Shown here piece after piece: positions 62,911-64,000 of a DNA stretch of 64,000 nucleotides (position 1 is its first letter; the number at the start of each line of letters is the position of its first letter). The stretch covers positions 3,782,001-3,846,000 of the forward strand of contig NC_088938.1 of NCBI RefSeq assembly GCF_033473495.1, read 5' to 3'. The notes under the pieces are model-generated. The model ran no database searches, was not told the origin of the DNA, and worked only from the letters and a program-made list of their open reading frames with translations. A program made the translations under genes and the position numbers. Source of the DNA: Cercospora beticola (lineage: Eukaryota > Ascomycota > Dothideomycetes > Mycosphaerellales > Mycosphaerellaceae).

Positions 62911-64000
62911 ATGTCCAAGACCTCGCTGCCCACCATGTCCAAAGACTCCACACCCGCCGCTGGCAAGCTCTGGGGCGGCCGCTTCACTGGCGGCACCGAC
63001 CCCATCATGACCCAATACAACGAATCCATCTACTTCGACCGCGCCTTCTACTCTCAAGACATCCGCGGCAGCGTCGCTTTCGCTCGCGCAAATACAAAGT
63101 CTGGACTTCTCACACCAGAAGAATTCTCCGCGATTGAGAAAGGCTTCAAACAAGTCCAGCAAGAGTGGGAAGATGGCACGTTCAAAATCGTGCCTGGCGT
63201 CGATGAAGATATCCACACTGCGAACGAGCGACGATTGGGCGAGATTATCGGCACGAATATCGCGGGGAAGCTCCACACGGGACGTAGTCGAAATGATCAG
63301 GTTGCGACTGATATGAGGCTGTGGCTGAGGGACCAGCTTTCGCAGCTGGAAGAGTACTTGGTCGCATTTCTGAAGGTTATCGCTGCGAGGGCAGAGAAAG
63401 AGATTGATCATGTCATGCCCGGATATACGCATCTGCAGCGCGCGCAGCCCATCAGGTGGAGTCATTGGATGTTGCTTTACGGACACTACTTTGCGAGTGA
63501 TTTGCAGAGATTGAGGGAGGTGAGGCAGAGGATCAACAAGTCTCCTCTCGGATGTGGTGCTCTGGCAGGAAACCCTTTTGCGATTGATCGTGATGCCATG
63601 GCCGAGGAGCTGGGCTTTGATGGATTGATCATGAACTCCATGGCTGGTGTGGGAGATCGTGATTTTGTGATTGAGACAATGCAGTGGGGAAGTATGTTGA
63701 TGACACATCTCTCTCGATGGGCGGAAGATTTGATCATTTACTCGACTGGAGAGTTCGCATTTGTCAAGTTGGCGGACACGTACTCCACCGGCTCAAGCTT
63801 GATGCCACAGAAGAAGAACCCCGACTCGCTGGAGCTGATCCGAGGCAAGAGCGGCAGGGCATTTGGCCAGATGACAGGTCTCATGATGAGTGTGAAGGGC
63901 ATTCCCTCGACATACAACAAGGACTTACAAGAATCTGTCGAACCACTTCTGGATCATGTCAAGACCGTTGGCGACAGCATCCAAATCGCCACTGGTGTCC
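62911..64000 (+). CDS. ARG4: Argininosuccinate lyase, truncated by window end
   Basis: The open frame from ATG 62,911 runs off the right edge after 363 codons of an expected 460-470. A second in-frame ATG at 62,935 (CACCATG) is an alternative start. The enzyme splits argininosuccinate into arginine and fumarate, the last step of arginine synthesis. Family landmarks are KLWGGRFTGGTDPIM near the start, HTGRSRNDQ at 122-130, PGYTHLQRAQPIRWSHW, and the fumarase/aspartase-superfamily signature GSSLMPQKKNP at 294-304 with the catalytic-loop serines. No intron is seen. A long antisense opening over it (63,708-62,788) is a coding shadow. Confidence 0.95.
   Translation, partial: MSKTSLPTMSKDSTPAAGKLWGGRFTGGTDPIMTQYNESIYFDRAFYSQDIRGSVAFARANTKSGLLTPEEFSAIEKGFKQVQQEWEDGTFKIVPGVDEDIHTANERRLGEIIGTNIAGKLHTGRSRNDQVATDMRLWLRDQLSQLEEYLVAFLKVIAARAEKEIDHVMPGYTHLQRAQPIRWSHWMLLYGHYFASDLQRLREVRQRINKSPLGCGALAGNPFAIDRDAMAEELGFDGLIMNSMAGVGDRDFVIETMQWGSMLMTHLSRWAEDLIIYSTGEFAFVKLADTYSTGSSLMPQKKNPDSLELIRGKSGRAFGQMTGLMMSVKGIPSTYNKDLQESVEPLLDHVKTVGDSIQIATGV

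Noticed and set aside
62788..63708. 306-codon antisense opening over argininosuccinate lyase
   Set aside because: The plus strand encodes all lyase signatures; the minus-strand frame resembles no family.
1..64000. CRISPR arrays, tRNA and rRNA genes, telomere repeats
   Set aside because: No regular repeat-spacer array, cloverleaf with A/B boxes, rRNA segment or TTAGGG tract was recognised on reading both strands.

Overview
This is a nuclear window from a filamentous ascomycete, probably a plant-associated Dothideomycete. The grounds are short GT-AG introns (48-102 bp, often with CTAAC/CTGAC branch sites), a Zn2Cys6 regulator, an RTA1 protein, a CmcJ/asaB-type hydroxylase, DUF7580 and fungal C2H2 families, and a heavily RIP-mutated transposon block. 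The exact species is not determined. No tRNA, rRNA or CRISPR was recognised.

Positions 1-20,560 are an AT-rich retrotransposon graveyard in which CpA/TpG dinucleotides have almost disappeared (repeat-induced point mutation, RIP). It holds a chromodomain Ty3/gypsy fragment cut by the window start (+), a Tad1-like LINE (-), a second LINE (+), and a complete 7.5-kb Ty3/gypsy element (-, 11,261-18,808) with 168-bp LTRs and a perfect 5-bp target duplication. Nothing here is translatable. The mutation pattern stops abruptly near 20,560, where two 22-bp direct repeats sit.

Positions 20.6-36.1 kb go from gene-poor sequence into a small accessory cluster: a divergent nucleotide-kinase-like protein, a Zn2Cys6 factor (-), a CmcJ/asaB-type hydroxylase (+), an RTA1 membrane protein (-), a divergent GH10 enzyme (+), a COMT-type O-methyltransferase (+), an unrecognised conserved-looking protein (-) and an aldo-keto reductase (+). 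There is no PKS, NRPS or terpene synthase. Two of the divergent promoters share the same 7-bp tandem motif.

Positions 37-54.6 kb are accessory and decaying: a broken F-box gene, a secreted EG45/PNP-like (Ave1-type fold) protein, an intact DUF7580 gene, and divergently from it a C2H2 gene followed by kinesin-light-chain-type TPRs, both full of in-frame stops and frameshifts. A gene-poor stretch follows (46.9-53.6 kb) with one plausible 50-residue basic protein. Most of the nonsense codons look like CpA to TpA changes.

Positions 53.6-61.7 kb are a head-to-tail array on the minus strand of five related F-box-like genes, one with a nonsense codon, plus a chimeric remnant of a sixth. From 61.7 kb the window turns to conserved housekeeping genes: VFA1 (-) and, divergently, argininosuccinate lyase (+), which runs off the right edge.
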